The notes below the pieces were generated by a model. It was not told the DNA's origin and ran no database searches. It saw only the letters and a program-made list of their open reading frames with translations. The position numbers and the translations under genes are program-made. A stretch of 64,000 nucleotides of DNA from Heterocephalus glaber (Eukaryota > Chordata > Mammalia > Rodentia > Bathyergidae): contig NW_004624880.1 in the NCBI RefSeq assembly GCF_000247695.1, forward strand, positions 3,826,693-3,890,692. The letters run 5' to 3'. This document shows, in pieces, positions 1 to 11,879 of this stretch (position 1 is the first letter of the stretch; the number at the start of each line of letters is the position of its first letter).

Positions 1-586
1 AGTTTTCTGGCATCACTTCTTTGAACTCTTTTTTTATGTCGTCTGCACTCTCTCCTGTTTCTTCATTGACTCCAGTCAGTCTTATGTTATTCTTCTTTGC
101 ATTGTCTAGCAGCTGCTGGATTGATTTCTCATGGTCCCTTAAAATTTTGAAGCAGTTTTTCTTTTCCTGGTCACTAATTGCAATCTTATCTTCTATATCC
201 GAAATTCTGTCCTCACATTGGCCCATTCTGCTGTATAGACTTTCAATGGAGTTTTCAATCTCCTGGAAATCTGTTTGCATCTGTTTTACAGATTTCATTT
301 GTTTCCTATGTTGGGATTCCATCATGTTCCTCAGCTACTCTCTAGATTTGTTAGTCATGTCTTGCACTATGAGCACAATCTATGCTATTATCTGAGAAAT
401 TATTTCTGATTTCATTTTTTCCAAATCCTCTTTTGTTGCCAGCTGAGTGAGTCCATGTGGTTGAGTATCAGAGTGTTCCATCTCCTTTCCCTTTGGGGTT
501 GCTGTAGGTGATCTGGAAGTCTGGTTTTGAGATTTGTTTACATGTCTTCTCATTTTGATGAAGGGGGCTGCTATTGGCACCTGCAT
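1..586 (-). mobile_element. LINE-1 fragment carrying the N-terminal half of ORF1 (broken)
   Basis: Read on the minus strand, the segment from 586 downward starts with a Met and encodes a charged, Lys/Glu-rich stretch (…LATKEDLEKMKSEIISQ…). This is followed by a long heptad-like coiled coil (…MKSVKQMQTDFQEIENSIES…) and then NIRLTGVNEE, which looks like the start of the RRM domain. This is the layout of the L1 ORF1 RNA-binding protein. The frame is interrupted by a stop after the first 68 codons, a frame change, and a further TAG near 335, so it is non-functional. The element runs off the left edge; ORF2 would lie outside the window. Confidence 0.85.
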
Positions 587-1854
587 GGCTCACATCCTCT
601 GTGCTGGGAGTGGTGGAATGGCAGCCCAGAAGCCTATGTGTCACTTTTCACCTACTAAAAATGATGTTGAATGCTGAAAAGCCAAATAGGTGAATTTCTA
701 AAATGTTCTCAGTATCTGAAAGATTAACTTCAATTTTGCTTTGCTGGTTATTGCTCTTCACTGCCCTCAAGTTTGAGATAGCAGAGTGACAAGATGGAGA
801 GAAGAATTTGGAAGGAGAAGCAGAAGCTGGTAAGTAGTGGGATCTGCTTGTCCCAGATAGGTTTAAATGAGACTGTAGATATAACCTCCTGAGCCAAGAT
901 GTGCTCAGGGTCCATTTGTTCAATTATTCATTTCTGAAACATTCACTGGGCCTGGCACTGTACTAAGTACTATAAGTTTGAAGTCAAATAAGACATAAGC
1001 CTTTGTCCTCAAAAAGCTGTTAATCTAGTAGTTGAGACTGTCATCTAAATAAGCTATTGCACAGACTATAATAAAGGTTTACAGGGTATAGTGGGATGCA
1101 GAAGAGAGATTGGTTAACTCTATGTGAAGCATCTCTCTCTCTCTATTTTTTTCGGTCCTGCAGATTGAACCTCAGGCATATGCCCTTGAGCCATGCCTGA
1201 AGCCCATGACACAGCATCTGTTGACTGGGTTATGAAGAATAAGTATGAGTTCATCACTCAGCCTGGAAACAATGACAGGAAAAGTATGTGCCAACAGCAA
1301 GGTTAACAAATGACAAATACGTTTATGAAGCTGAGTATAGAGTATGAGGTATTGACAATGTTTAGGAGCAAATAAAGGACAAGAGAGGTAACAAAACTAA
1401 AACTGGGGAAATAGTGATCAGAGTGTAGGAATTTAACAGATCATGATAAGGAGTTTGGACTCAATCCTGTAGATCATGTTGAATCACTGATGTTTCTTAG
1501 ACAGGAACATAACTGTTATATTTTTATTTTATAAATCACAGTGTATTATAAAGTTCACTCTGTTAGTATCCAGGAGAACACACTGAAGCAAGTAAAGATG
1601 AGACCAAATAAAGAAACCATATAGAGGTGTACTTGTCAATACTCTAGCTAAAATTAACAAAACCCAACTCAAACTAGCTTAAGAGAATGGGGAAGGAAGA
1701 AGGAGGAAGGTAGGGAGGGAGATATAAGTTTTTTAAAGGTGCAAAATTCACATTGAAAAGGCTTCAGGCACCACTGTATCTAGAAGCTCAAATAAGACCA
1801 TCAGGTGCCTCTTGACTGTGAGTCTTCCTGCCCCTCTCTTCCTTCCCGCCGTCA
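587..1854. other. No gene seen; degraded ancient repeat material
   Basis: No open frame with recognisable protein similarity. From about 930 to 1520 the sequence resembles an old interspersed repeat, with the 'end-of-list' pattern of a size-of-population type SINE/LINE tail (cactgggcctggcactgtac), but I cannot name it. A short degenerate ID-like stretch (minus) lies around 1155-1205, next to a CT run. An A/G-rich stretch sits at 1690-1725. Confidence 0.4.
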
Positions 1855-1930
1855 CCATGGTGGAGATCAAACCCAGGGCCTTGCATATGCTCGGCAAACA
1901 CTCTAGTGCTGAGCTAGATCCTCAGCCCTT
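1855..1930 (-). mobile_element. ID-type tRNA-derived SINE (older copy)
   Basis: The minus strand reads as an ID element. The plus strand shows the reversed B box (atcaaacccagggcc) and reversed A box (tgctgagctagatcctcagccc). The divergence from the other copies suggests an older insertion. A second ID copy is inserted immediately beside it at 1942. Confidence 0.8.
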
Positions 1931-1941
1931 CTCTTTTCTTT

Positions 1942-2033
1942 CTTTCTTTTTATTTTTTGGTACCGGGGATCGAACTCGGGTCCTTGCACTTGCACAGCAG
2001 GCAGAGAAACCACTGAGCTAAATCCCCAGCCCT
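1942..2033 (-). mobile_element. ID-type SINE with 15-bp target-site duplication
   Basis: Minus-strand ID SINE of the subfamily whose plus-strand appearance is ggtaccggggatcgaactcg … gcacagcaggcagagaaacc … gctaaatccccagccc. It is flanked by the direct repeat ccttctcttttcttt at 1927-1941 and 2034-2048, a typical L1-mediated target duplication. This copy landed at the edge of an older ID element. Confidence 0.92.
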
Positions 2034-2048
2034 CCTTCTCTTTTCTTT

Positions 2049-3853
2049 ATGTGCTACATTCTCTCACACAACAGATAGATTGTGGCCACATGACAGAAAT
2101 GATGGCTGGAAACTTCAGGCTTACATCCTTATAGCTGTTGATCCAGAAATAAAAGGGACTCTCAAAATCCTTTCATCAAAATTCCTGGAAGCACCCAATT
2201 GGCTCTGTGTGGGAGACACCTCCCCATGGACATGGATGTTGGGTGCCATGATTTCTAGGTCATGATCATATGCCTCACCCTGTGGACAGAGGCAGTGGGC
2301 ACACACCGACCACAGTTTCCCTACGAGCACATGGAAGAGAGGAAGAATATTGCCCTCAAAGGTAAGGGTGTAGCTACCAAAAGAAAGAAGAGTTGGTATA
2401 AGACAGATAAAACTTCATCTGACACAATCACCTTCACTTAGATCAAAACTAAAGAACTGGGCTTGAGAGGAAGAAACAGACTCATTACTGTTTTTAAAAA
2501 TAAGTTTAAAGAGAGAATGAACCAGATTTGATGGCAGATTAGAAATGGGAAAATGAGTTTTGTAAAACTCTAGGGTCTTCTCCTGGAGTGTAGTGTGTAG
2601 TGTATTTAATTTTAATAAAGAAAACAGGAACAAGATCAGTAGGTTTGAGCTGTTAGGTCAGGGTAGATGCAGTTGGTGAGTGCTCAACTAGGCTGCCAGG
2701 AACTGTTCAGTAAGGTGCATCATTTGCTCTGAGGTTGGTCAAGGATTGGGTGAAATGGTTGGAAGGAAGGAAGTAGTGGCTAAATTAAAACCTGGAGATA
2801 AATGCACCAGAAGCCCCCTGCTCTGAAGTAGCAGATATCAATCACTTGGTCAGTGACAAGCTGGCCCAAGTGAGCTGTTTGCTCCCAGGACTCGAGTACC
2901 CACAAATGCTTGAAGAATGTGTGCACAGTGGCAGGATGCATCGTTCCGCCTCTCTGCATCTTATGCTCTGTGTGGGTCAGTTACTGTCCTGTGTGTAGGG
3001 TGCTCCTGTGGTTCATAAGCATCATAATTCCAGTGCCAGGAGTACTCCTGGTCACTGGAGTTTGAGGGGACTTTGTCCACAGAGGACGGGGAGGGCCCCT
3101 GTGGTCAGGTTGCCAGTTAGGTGGGTAGCTGCCTTGAGAAGGTTGTTTTGAGGCAGTGATTTCTAGAGAGCAACTTCTTTGCCAGGCTTGTTGGCAGAGA
3201 ACACAGGAATGGGGGCAGCCCCCTGGGGTTTGGGGAAGGCTAGCTGGCCAGGCCACAGAAGCCTCACAGCTGCTGAAACTCTCCCACTGGCTTCCAGATC
3301 TGAGAAGCAGTGGGGGCTGTGGAGGACAGGCCATTTCTCATGCTAATTAGGAATGGAAGCAGCATCCAGAGCCTCTGATTTGTGTATTTATGCTGAGCAT
3401 CAGGCCTTATTTAAGGATAGGTGAGAGCAAGGACCTCTCACAGCAATCTTCCCTGTCCTCATGAAAGTACAGGGTGCCTGAGCTCAACCTCCTCTCACAC
3501 TGCCTCTGATGGGGCCACCATGTGCTTCTTTATAGCCATTCTCATAACAACAGCTAAGACCAGAGCTAAGGTTGGGAGTAATCACAGAGTTGGAAGAAAT
3601 CATCCTCCTGCTCCTATTAGTTAATTAAACTCACCCATGACACTGAACTTTTTCATATCTGTGGGCATCTTTGGGGGATGAAGCTCCTATTTGCAAGTTA
3701 TCCTAATATGTGTGCACACACATGAGTTTAAAAGGGCTTGTAAGTCTTGGGAAGAGATCCTCCATATATTGTTAAATGAAGAAAGCAAGTTTCAAAACAG
3801 TAGATAGAGTGTGAACCTGGTGTCATGAAATACATTATGAATACTTATACATA
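2049..3853. other. No gene seen
   Basis: I see no recognisable gene, RNA gene or clear repeat family here. The 2981-3350 part is more G+C-rich and is open on both strands for about 60-117 codons, but the translations have no recognisable domain and low-complexity composition, so I treat them as chance frames. Confidence 0.4.
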
Positions 3854-4196
3854 CAGTTGCCCTGCCATGTCCTTGGGGGATTGATTCTAGGATACACAAG
3901 GATACCAAAACCTGCAGATGCTCAAGTGCCTTCCATAAAATGAAGTAGTATTTGCATATAATCTATGCACACCCCACTGTATACTTTAAATCATCTTTAG
4001 AGTGCTTACAACACCTGAAACAGGGTAGATGCTATATAACTAGATGTTTCGCTATATTGTTTAGGAAATAATGAGAAGGGGAAAAAAAGGCTGTATATGT
4101 TCAGGACAGATACATTTTTTTCCCTGAATATCTTCTATCAGCAGTTGGTTGAATCTGTAGATAGAGAAACCCCGTAGATGAGGGCCTGATTATATG
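3854..4196 (+). mobile_element. MER2-like (Tigger-type) non-autonomous DNA transposon
   Basis: About 340 bp matching the pattern of the MER2 family as I know it: a left end with ccttgggggattgattctagg, then gataccaaaacctgcagatgctcaag, tatttgcatataatctatgcacac, and a right end with ttggttgaatctgtagatagagaaacc. The ends are approximate inverted copies of each other (ccttggggga… / …tagatgagggcc). No transposase is encoded. This is a fossil MITE-class element shared across placental mammals. Confidence 0.75.
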
Positions 4197-4369
4197 CCTG
4201 CCTATAATTATATACAGACAAAACCTAGGAGAATGTACAGTACACTAAAATGTTAGCTGTTGTTTTCTCTGTATTACAAGGCTCAAGGTAGTGTAAGTGT
4301 GTACAGTATGTGTTTTGTCTTTTGGCGGCTTTATTGCTTCTTTTTTATTTTTATTTATTGATTTATTTT

Positions 4370-4446
4370 TGCTATGCTAGGAATTGAACCCAGGGCCTCC
4401 CACACGCTAGGCAAGCACTGTACTACTGAGCTGCTCCAGCAGTCCC
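4370..4446 (-). mobile_element. ID-type SINE
   Basis: The plus strand reads gctaggaattgaacccagggcc…ctaggcaagcactgtactactgagctgc, the reverse complement of an ID element with its tRNA-like B and A boxes. A T-rich stretch precedes it (the reversed A-rich tail). Confidence 0.85.
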
Positions 4447-5714
4447 TCTTTATTTTTTAATGCATATACACTACTTATTTAATAATAGCAATATACTACT
4501 AATAATAAGACAACAAAGACTTAAAGTAAAAATTACTATCCTGAAACATTGTCTAGCACAAGTTCTGAAAAACAGCTAGGACAGAGCTGAGAGAAATAAA
4601 GGTCACAAGCCTAAGAGAATTCAGAGGACTCTGCTCCTCAGCTGTGTGGGTTCTCCCTCAGCTCTGTATTGAACACAGAAAAATAGAATGTGCACCAACC
4701 CATTTTGACTACTGTGTTCTCTGAGTCCTTGCCTTCTGGAGATAGGGAAGACAAGGGTAACTAAACTGGTGCAAGACTTGAGGTGGGGAAGACACAGAGT
4801 GGGCAAAGGAAGTATAAACATGAGAAGAACCCTTGCTGACTATGTTGGCTAACTAGAATTTTTGCTATGGAAGTACCTGTGAATAATATTAATATGACCA
4901 AAGCAGGTGGAACTCACTCCGTTAATTTTTTTCAGTTGGAAAAACCCTTGCTATATTATCCATTTACCTCCCCAACCCTTGCTTCCGGATCACAAACCCC
5001 ACTCCAAACTTTGAGTAGCTGAATTTTTGGGGGGTCTGACCCAGTTGGAAGTGTGAAATCCAGCCATCTGTTGGTTCAGAAAGCAAGTGGTTTTGAAATA
5101 TTTATGTCCATGAAGCATCAGCCATGACTTTTTAACCATGCATTGGAGGTTCTGAGCAGAAGCAATGCCTGGGGCTCTGGTTACTGAGCCAAGATCTCTT
5201 AGCTAGGCTTTTTCCTTTCGGGGGAAGCATATAAGAAACGTAACTAGAAAGGTTCATAGTTCCCTACTTCATAGGCCCTCTTATGTATTTCTGGTACGAA
5301 AGCTGGTTGAGAGGAGTGTGCTGGTGCTGAGATGAATAACTCAGGAGACTCTCAGTGTCCCCACAAGCTTTAAAAATGTTTTATAGCTCTGAGTAATTAA
5401 GAGTGGGAGAGAAGAGCCCATCTTAATCAGCAGCATGAGTTTAAATTTTGGGCTCCCTGGTAAAGTATCTGCAAGGGTCATTACCTTTCATTAATCACAC
5501 AATAAACAACACTTCAGCAGAAAAGGGCCACTGCTTATGGGAGGCAGGACAGGGAGGCAGGTCAGGTGCCCTTTGGCTGATAGCTGCACCCTGGATCCAG
5601 GGAGATAGTTCTCCCCTCTGCACTTTCTTCAGAGAAACTCAACTCTGTGTGGATCAGTCTCTTTCCGGGAGGGACTCCCTGGAACATACCTAGAAGAATC
5701 CTCATGTGTTAGTC
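4447..5714. other. No gene seen
   Basis: Single-copy-looking sequence with only short chance open frames. I recognise no repeat family with confidence. It ends at the left copy of the L1 target duplication at 5715. Confidence 0.4.
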
Positions 5715-6682
5715 TCCTCTCAACTATTTTTTTCATTAACTAATTTTATCGGTATATTGTAGATATACATAATGATCACATTCATCATAGGGAGTTTGTA
5801 CCTGTACATGATATATCTTGATTCTTCTTATTTCCCATTCCCCTCCCCCTCCTTTAACTCCTCTTCCCCTCCTTATTTACAAAAGCTTTGTTTCCATTTT
5901 TCTTTCTTTTCTCTCTCTCTTTTTTTTGCCCTTCCTTCCTCCCTACCTCTCTAGCTCCCCTTCCCATTTGAATATTTTCTTCCTATTTCACAATATCTGT
6001 TTACATTTTGGTCCTTATTTACACTTTTGGTTTCTCACAGAGAAACCATGTGATATTTGAACATGTGTGTCCAATTTATTTCACTTAAGAGTATGGTCTC
6101 AAGGTGCTTCTATTTACCTACAGATGTCTCAAGTTTATCCTTCTTTATGGCAGAATAGTACTCCATTGTATAAAAACCCCCACATCTTTATCCATTCATT
6201 AGCTTATGGGCATTTGGGCTGTTTCCACGATTTAGCTATTACAAACTGTGCTGCTATAAACATGGGTGGACATATATCGCTGTGGTATGTTGCTATTAAT
6301 TCTTTTGGGAAGATACCCAGAAGCTGAATATCTGGGTCAAATGGAATAGTTCTAGTTTTTTTGAGGAATCTCCACACTGATTTCCACAGTGGTTACACAA
6401 GTCTGTACTCCTACCAACAATGGAGAAGGGTTCCTTTTTTCCCACATCCCCTCCAGCATTTGTTGTTGGTTGATTTTTTGATAATAGTCATTCTTTCTAG
6501 GGAGAGATGAAATCTCAGTGTTGTTTTAATTTGCATCTCTGGAATGACCAGTGATGTTGAATATTTTTTCATATATTTATTTGCCATTTGTACTTCTTCA
6601 TCTGAGAAGTGTCTATTCATTTCTGATGCCCATTTTTCGACTGAGTCTTTAAATTTGGGTGGGGTGGTCTTTGTTATGTTAT

Positions 6683-6779
6683 GTTTTTTGTTTTTTGGGG
6701 TTTTTTGTGCCAGGGATTGAACTCACAACCTTGTGCCTGTGAGCCAGCTGCAGTGCCACTGAGCTAAATCCCTGGCTGG
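6683..6779 (-). mobile_element. ID-type SINE nested in the L1
   Basis: Plus strand: gtgccagggattgaactcac … gccactgagctaaatccctgg, a reversed ID element. It sits inside the 3' part of the L1 copy and lies back to back with a second ID copy, so it is younger than the L1 at 5726-8290. Confidence 0.88.
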
Positions 6780-6789
6780 GTCTGATTTT

Positions 6790-6878
6790 TTTTTTTTTTT
6801 TTTTTTTGTACCCGGGATTGAACTCAGGTCCTTGCGCTTGCGCAGCAGGCAGCGAAACCACTGAGCTAAATCCCCGGC
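6790..6878 (-). mobile_element. Second nested ID-type SINE
   Basis: Plus strand: long T run, then gtacccgggattgaactcagg … cgcagcaggcagcgaaacc … gctaaatccccggcc. It is flanked by (t/c)ctgatttttt on both sides (6781 and 6878), suggesting a target duplication. It belongs to the gcagcaggc…gaaacc subfamily, unlike its neighbour at 6683. Confidence 0.9.
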
Positions 6879-7421
6879 CTGATTTTTTTTTTTTTTTTAG
6901 TTCCTTATACATTCTAGATACTAGTCCTTTGAGGAACAGCTGGCAAAAAATTTTTCCCATTCTGTGGGTTGTCTCTTTACTCTGTTGGTGATTTATTTTG
7001 CTGTGCAAAAGCTTTTTAATAAGACAAGATCCCAGTTGTTGATTCTTTGTGATATTTCCTGTGTGATCCGGGTTTTGTTCATGAATTCTTTGCCTGCACT
7101 TACATCTTCAAGAGTTCTACCTATTCTGTCTTCCAGCAGATTTAGTGTTTCTGTTTTAATATTTATATCTTTGATCATTTTGATTTTAGTTTACTGCTTG
7201 TTGAGAGATATAGGTCTAGTTTTATTCTTCAGCTTGTGGAAAGCCAGTTTTTCCAGCACCACTTATTAAAGAGGCTATCTTTCTTCCAGGGAATGTGTTT
7301 GGCCCCTTTGTCAAAGATAAGATGGCTGAGTGTGTCTGGAGTTGTTTCTGAATCTTCTAATCTGTTTCACTGATCCTTGTGCCTGTCTTTTTTGCCAGTA
7401 CTATGCTGTTTTTATCACAGT

Positions 7422-7484
7422 AGCTTTGTAGTATAATTTCAATTTAGGGATTGTAAATGTAGTACAATTTCAAGTCAGGGATTA
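7422..7484. repeat. Imperfect 31-bp tandem duplication inside the L1
   Basis: Two adjacent copies begin gtagtataatttcaat and gtagtacaatttcaag and end agggatt. Other copies of L1 have a single unit here, so this looks like a local duplication in this copy. Confidence 0.65.
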
Positions 7485-8301
7485 TAACTGTCTTGCCTTT
7501 GTTGCCTGGAATTGCTTTTTCTATTCTAGGTCTCTTCTGGCTCCAAATACATTTTAGGATTGTTTTCCCTAACTCTGTGCGGTATGTTATTGGTATTTTG
7601 ATCAGCATTACATTAAATCTCTATAACAATTTTGGGAGTATGACCATTTTCATTACATTGGTTCTTCCTACCCAGGAGCAAGGGATATCTTTCCATTTTC
7701 TGATATCCTCTTCAATCTCCTTTTTCAGAGTACTTCAGTTTTCAATGTAAAGTTCTGAAAATTGATTCCTATGTATTTTTTCTTTTTTTCTTTTCTTTGA
7801 CACTATTATAAAAGGTGTAGTTTTCCTAATTTCTTTCTGAGTGAGTTTGTTATTTGTGTACAGGAATACTGTTGGTGTTTGAGTATTGACTTTGTATCCA
7901 GCTGTGCTACTGAATTTGGTTATTAAATCTAGAAGTCTTTTGATGGAGTTTTTGGGGTCTTCAATGTAGAGAATCATGTCATTCACAAATAATATTTTAA
8001 CTTCTTCTTTCCTGTATTTATTCTTTTTATTTCTTTTCTCTTGTCTAATTACTCCGGCTGATGTTTCCAGAACTATAGTGAATAGGAGTAGTGATAGTTG
8101 GCATACTTGTCTTGTTCCTGATTTTGAGTGAATGCTTTCAGTTTTTGACGATTTAGTATGATGTGGGCTATTGATTTGTCATAGATGGCTTTTATCACAT
8201 TGAGATAAAGACCATCTATTCCCATTTTCTGTAGGATTTTTACCATGAATGGGTGTTGGACTTTGTCAAATGCTTTTTCTGCGTCTATTGTCCTCTCAAC
8301 T

Positions 8302-8830
8302 GTTGTCAGACAAAGTAAGAGCAGCAAAGACAGACAGAACATAGACCTTTTTTTCCACATTTCCAGCTGAAGCAGTTAATATTGGATTACTTACATGATA
8401 GATGTTCTTGGGACTTTTCCAGATTATTTTAAGAAGGCAGGCACTTTCTGAAAATGAGCATTCTGCTTTTGGTTAATTTTTGAAGCCCATCTGTGATTGA
8501 TTTACTAGTGTGCTAATAATATTTTGCTTTCTTCTGTTTTCTCTCCAAAGTACCCTAAATGTCTTCCTATTCCTGTGTATATACCAGCTCAGTGGTAGAG
8601 AGCCCAAAGTCACAGATTTTAAGACCTCATGGTCTTTACAGTTTTATTGGAAATCTAACTTAAGAGCTAGTGCTCTTTCTCCTAACCTAATGTTGGGGTG
8701 GAGAGCATCTTCTGTTGATGAAGCAATAATGCCCAATAGGACAGGCTTTTTGCCTTGCCCCCATGTCTTTTTTTTCCCATAAGATGTTCTGTTCCAGAAA
8801 TGGAACCATTTCTGCTGTATGATGTTACCA
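8302..8830. other. No gene seen
   Basis: Short chance frames only. No repeat family recognised with confidence. Confidence 0.35.
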
Positions 8831-9215
8831 TACAATGTATCAAAATGTTCTCTGACTGTGCTTCAGGATGTACCTGCTTAATATATCAAAAGGGTTTTTT
8901 CAAACAATGTAACTGTTAGTACCTGATGTTTCTACCTAAGTTTTTGGCATCTAGCTATGTCTCTGCCTTAAAAGGTTCCTCTCAACTTCCTTTCCCCAAC
9001 TGTATATAAACAGACTCTCACTGCAACTTGGTGTTCAGAATTGGGAGTGGGCAAACTCCTCTGAGCCAGCTGGCTAATAAAAGGTTTTTCTCCATCTCTT
9101 CAAGTAACTTTCAGATTTTCGAGTTTTCTAATTGCTGTAGCTGTAGCACTTGGTTGTGACACAGAGCTGCAGCACTTGGCTGTGACATGGAGCTGTAGCA
9201 CTTGGCTGTAACCAA
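8831..9215 (+). mobile_element. Possible solo LTR of an endogenous retrovirus
   Basis: The segment has a promoter-like box tatataaa (about 9003-9010) and a polyadenylation signal aataaa (about 9076) about 70 bp downstream, followed by a GT/T-rich stretch. This spacing is typical of the U3-R-U5 layout of a retroviral LTR. No neighbouring gag, pol or env sequence is seen, so if real it is a solo LTR. The boundaries are guesses; I cannot identify TG…CA ends with certainty. Confidence 0.4.
9140..9213. repeat. 26-bp tandem repeat, 2.8 copies
   Basis: Units start at 9140, 9166 and 9192; the first 14 bases of each are gctgtagcacttgg or gctgcagcacttgg. The units differ at a few positions, and the last copy is truncated at about 22 bp. 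It lies at the end of the possible LTR. Confidence 0.8.
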
Positions 9216-9394
9216 ACTGTGCTGTTCTGCTTTGCCACAACACTGTCAAAACAAAATGGGACCTGAGATTTGAGGATTTGTGTTCTGGGTTGTCTTCTCC
9301 ACCTCTGAAAATAAAATCATGGAAGAAATTAGTAGAAAAGCCAATCACAGGTTCTATATCAAACATGGATTTAACACTCATAGCTGCCCGTGGG

Positions 9395-9545
9395 TATTGA
9401 GCCAGACACTATACTAAGTACTTGTCGTGAATGACCTTATTTAATCCCAGTACTTGTGAGGAAGGTACTAGTATGACTATGTCATAGATGGGGAAATTGT
9501 AGATTAGAAAGTAAAGCAACCTGTCCAAGTCTTCATGCTAATGCA
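9395..9545 (+). repeat. MIR-type SINE fragment
   Basis: The order of motifs fits the MIR core and tail: gagccagacactatactaagtac, then accttatttaatccc, then atagatggggaaattgtagattagaaa and aacctgtccaagtc. It is a diverged, ancient tRNA-derived element. Confidence 0.65.
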
Positions 9546-9611
9546 GGTCCAGGATGAAACCAGATCATTCTATACAATGGCTTGTGTGTTTCTTTTTTTC
9601 TTTTTCTTTTC

Positions 9612-9688
9612 TTTATTACCGGGGATAGAACCTGGGTCACTGTGCTTGTGAGGCAGGTGGCAGAACCACTGAGCTTAATCCCTGGCCC
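9612..9688 (-). mobile_element. ID-type SINE
   Basis: Reversed ID element: ttaccggggatagaacctgg … gaggcaggtggcagaaccac … cttaatccctggccc, preceded by a T/C-rich tract that is the reversed tail. Confidence 0.88.
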
Positions 9689-11125
9689 TGGATTATGTTC
9701 TTATATCCAACAATGTATTCCTCTGAAGGCAGTGGGGAGGAGGCATTAGACAATTAACTTATTTCCTTAAGAAATTATCCTCTGAGTTAGAAGAACCATT
9801 TCTTAGCTTTAATCCACTGTTTCAACTCCAGTTATAGAGCCCACAGTCAGTAGTCTGCTTGATCTTTTCCTCTTTGCCCTCTGGATTTTGGTGTTAGTAA
9901 GAGAATATTAACTAGAGGACTGAAGGATCTCCTGCCAGAGAGCCTATCTGGAAGGAGACAGCAGCCTGGAGAGGGCAATCCCAAATACAGCATGGTATCA
10001 GTCACAATGATCTGTGCCCTCATTCCACATTCTGAGTCCTGCAGAGAGAGCAAGGAAAGAGCTGATTATCTGGTCTATTTCCATTCTCCTCTTGACATCA
10101 CTTGTGTTCATGTGCCTCATTAGCGAAGCTTGTTAGAGCATCCTGATAGGAGGCGCCTTTGGTTTGTTTGCCTGGCTAGCCCATTTTTCCTGGACAGTGC
10201 CATTCACAGCCACATCACAGCTTTGTGCAGCTGCCCACTCCGAGCTTTACCCCACGCTACTTGTGCGGAGCTGGACTTTTGAGTAAAACTGGGCAAATCA
10301 GAGTCCCTTTCCTGGAATTAGGAACTGGCTCTGTAAATTAATGGCTGGACCAATAATCTGTGGACTTGGAAGCCATTTCCACCAGGAAAACTGGTCTTTA
10401 GACAGAAAAAATGTCTGGTTTCACAGAGGAGGAGCAGAGATAGGTGGAGTGCAAAAACCGCTAGCTTCCTGTCTCAGCTTCCAGTCCCCTTTGTCCAGCC
10501 CTTGTCTCTGAAATAGCTATTTTTCTTTTCATAATAAAATTCTCGAAACAGGGAATCCTAATTTTTCTGAGCTTTATGAGTTTGAACACAGTTGTAATCT
10601 GCTCACTGAAGCCACAGTGTGAGGTCCACTTCCCCCTGTAGGTGAATTAATTTTGCTCAGCCCTAAAGCAACAGTTTATCACCTTATCTACTTTCACAAG
10701 GTGAGGAATGAGGTATGGATAAGCAATACTGATAGAAAAACAGCTGAAAAGCAAATGTACTTTAGAGACTGAACATCTATTATCTTGGAATATGATTGAT
10801 GGCACATTGTCTAATTGGGCTGTTTTTCTTTTTTGCTACTCCTTGCATCCTATAACCCTGAGGATACTAGAGAAACAAATTTTGTACACAGAAGCAGTTG
10901 CTTTTCTTTACGTCCCCAGAAAGATGTGAGCCAGGAAGACTGAAAGTCTTCGCTGTTGTCAAATCAAATGGGAAAGGAAATGAGTAGAAGTGAGGCCCAG
11001 GAGACTGGGGGATAAGTAACCCAGCTGGGAGAACATACTGTTGCAAAGTTCCCCAGCATAGCCCGGCTGCCATCTCTACCCTGCTGCCTTTGCATCCTCT
11101 GGAAGGATAGCCAGGGGAATGAGAC
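9689..11125. other. No gene seen
   Basis: Apparently unique intergenic sequence with no recognisable coding region. The part from 10100 to 10560 is relatively balanced in base composition and free of recent repeats. I cannot assess conservation from a single sequence. Confidence 0.4.
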
Positions 11126-11127
11126 AC

Positions 11128-11575
11128 TTGTATAAATTTTCCAGGGCTGCTATAACAAAGTATCACAAGCTGGTTAGCTTAAAACAACAGAAAAGTATTC
11201 TCTTACAATAGCTAAAATTGGTGCCCTGCTGCCAATGAAACCTGTAATGGAGTATCCTTCCTTGCCTCTTCCTGGCTACCAGGAGATCCATGTGCTCCTT
11301 GATTTGCAGCTGCACAACTCTGCTCTTTGTCTCTGTCATCACATGGTGTACATTCTTCCTGTGTGTTCACATCATCTTCCATCTACGTGAGTTTGTATTC
11401 ACATTTCTCTCTTCTTATAGTGAAACCAGTTTCATTGGATTAGGGATTCACACTACTACAAAGTGACTTCATCCTCACTAATTACATCTAAAATAACCCT
11501 ATTTCCAAATGAGATCACATTCCGAGATACTGATACAACACATCTTTTGTGGGTAGGGAGCATAATTTAAACCAT
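11128..11575 (-). mobile_element. MLT1-type MaLR LTR
   Basis: Reads on the minus strand as a MaLR LTR of MLT1 type. Plus-strand landmarks in order: agggctgctataacaaagta, agcttaaaacaacagaaaag, a middle with catcacatggtgtac, tcttcttatag, cattggattaggg, and ccctatttccaaatgagatcac. No internal ERVL sequence is attached. Confidence 0.8.
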
Positions 11576-11879
11576 TTGACAAGACTTGAAGCAACTGAAG
11601 TGTCCCAAGGAGCCTGATTTGGGGGTAAGTTAAAGTAAATGGCGAGCCTCAGGAAATTTGGTAAATTGATTGAGTAGCTAGTAAAAGACAATTTCATAAA
11701 GAGCCTAAATTGAAAATTTATACTAAAGGAAGAAAGAAACAGGCATGTGACCCCGGGGAAAGCTTTTGCTCAAAATGGAAAAGGGACAATTTTGAGGAAA
11801 ACATCTAGTCAGTTTCTTAATGCTCTCTGGGTCTAGCAATTGCTAATGTGCAGGAAGAAATGTTAAAAACTGTGCTCTG
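11576..11879. other. No gene seen
   Basis: A short interval between two MaLR LTRs of opposite orientation; no feature recognised. Confidence 0.35.

Larger units (their letters stand above)
5726..8290 (-). mobile_element. 5'-truncated LINE-1 (3' part of ORF2 plus 3' UTR)
   Basis: Minus-strand L1 copy. The high-coordinate end encodes an ORF2 reverse-transcriptase segment ([20 protein letters not shown], near 8290-8230). The middle and low-coordinate end give later ORF2 (fragments with SISWKN- and Trp-rich endings) and a purine-rich 3' UTR (C/T-rich on the plus strand, 5820-5960). The 11-bp direct repeats tcctctcaact at 5715-5725 and 8291-8301 bracket it precisely, so it is one insertion truncated at the 5' end. 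It is broken by many stops and frameshifts and carries two nested SINEs (about 6683-6878) and a small tandem duplication near 7430. Confidence 0.9.

Noticed and set aside
9140..9213. Regular 26-bp repeats considered as a CRISPR-like array
   Set aside because: The units are directly adjacent without spacers and the DNA is mammalian; it is a short minisatellite.
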